Shown here in pieces: positions 63,898-64,000 of a DNA stretch of 64,000 nt. Both the position numbers and the translations under genes were made by a program. The number at the start of each line of letters is the position of its first letter. Position 1 is the stretch's first letter. The notes beneath the pieces were generated by a model that was not told where the DNA came from, searched no databases, and was given only the letters and a program-made list of their open reading frames with translations. Source of the stretch: Gemmobacter aquarius (GTDB lineage: Bacteria > Pseudomonadota > Alphaproteobacteria > Rhodobacterales > Rhodobacteraceae); contig NZ_CP028918.1 of the NCBI RefSeq assembly GCF_003060865.1, forward strand, positions 442,001 through 506,000, in the 5' to 3' direction.

Positions 63898-63950
63898 CAT
63901 TTTCTGTCCTTAAATATCCCGCGGGGGTCCGGGGGCGCGAAGCCCCCGGT
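63898..63950 (-). repeat. Family A half-element between glcD and glcE
   Basis: On the minus strand: hairpin CCGGGGGCTTCGCGCCCCCGG, CCCCGCGGGATATTTAAGG, ACAGAAAATG. It lies inside an operon, after the glcD stop. The tail ATG is in frame with glcE. Intra-operon position shows the element need not block transcription. Confidence 0.75.
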
Positions 63951-63959
63951 CCTGCCGGT

Positions 63960-64000
63960 TCAGGCAACGCGGCGGCTGGCAGTCACGTCGAGCGGAAACA
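63960..64000 (-). CDS. glcD: Probable glycolate oxidase subunit GlcD, last 12 codons (cut by window)
   Basis: The minus strand reads FPLDVTASRRVA and TGA at the window edge. The VFPLD-type ending and position before glcE fit the C-terminus of GlcD, the FAD subunit that oxidises glycolate. Too short to prove alone; context carries the call. Confidence 0.6.
   Translation of the reverse strand, partial: FPLDVTASRRVA

Overview
The window is a high-GC chromosomal segment of an alphaproteobacterium, almost certainly of the family Rhodobacteraceae (Rhodobacter/Gemmobacter/Tabrizicola-like). The case rests on gene order and gene types rather than on a marker gene: rpmH-rnpA-yidD, yidC-MOSC-engB, ffh-GNAT-chorismate mutase-rpsP-rimM-trmD-rplS-rpmE, mipZ (the alphaproteobacterial division-site ATPase), an F0 operon with split b/b' subunits kept apart from F1, long alphaproteobacterial PstC/PstA, and a ROSE-like leader on a small heat-shock gene. 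No phage, insertion sequence, CRISPR array or integrase was found. I count about 69 protein genes (three cut or broken) and one tRNA.

Layout. 0-7.2 kb: cut SDR, then a minus-strand core cluster read right to left (rpmH, rnpA, frameshifted yidD, later ttcA, then yidC-MOSC-engB) with one plus-strand lipoprotein. 7.4-11.3 kb: TVP38 membrane protein plus flavin disulfide oxidoreductase, an orphan histidine kinase, tRNA-Arg(ACG). 11.5-13.2 kb: small porin-signature protein and a lower-GC acyltransferase. 13.3-19.5 kb: tricarboxylate uptake (tctCBA plus a second binding protein) divergent from tctDE. 19.6-20.7 kb: lower-GC alginate-lyase-like protein. 20.8-24 kb: MacAB-type exporter. 24.3-29.6 kb: Pho box, a vestigial pstS-like 31-codon ORF, pstCAB-phoU-phoB. 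29.9-36.6 kb: HisKA_2 kinase, ketoglutarate-semialdehyde dehydrogenase, potassium channel, DMT exporter with LysR regulator. 37-43.3 kb: secretion/translation core cluster and mipZ. 43.6-45.6 kb: malonyl-CoA synthetase facing an ArsR regulator that has lost its stop. 45.8-48.4 kb: F0 ATP synthase operon. 48.6-55.1 kb: gshA, rsmE, ubiA, a double-OmpA protein. 55-61.5 kb: hydrolases, succinate-semialdehyde dehydrogenase, secreted proline-rich protein, hsp20, trypsin-like protease. 61.5-64 kb: glycolate oxidase glcDEF (glcD cut).

Most genes sit in tight operons with 1- or 4-base stop/start overlaps. The least explained feature is the intergenic DNA. Three families of short dispersed structured repeats fill many gaps. 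Family A is a GC-rich hairpin followed by a GAGGATATTT box and a GTGAAA or AGAAAATG tail, often as two facing copies (10 loci). Family B is a set of small palindromes with five-base centres such as GACGC or CGCAG (about 13 copies in 6 gaps). Family C is GGTGCGCG hairpins (2 loci). Family A has altered coding ends: arsR reads through one copy, and a start codon for glcE lies inside another.

Other points for follow-up: a likely single-base deletion in yidD; loss of pstS behind an intact-looking Pho box; a sigma-32-like promoter plus ROSE-type thermometer hairpin for hsp20; divergent rsmE/ubiA with only 12 bases between start codons; and an OmpA-family protein with two tandem OmpA domains. I did not find a clearly new multi-gene system; the repeat families are the best candidates for undescribed biology.
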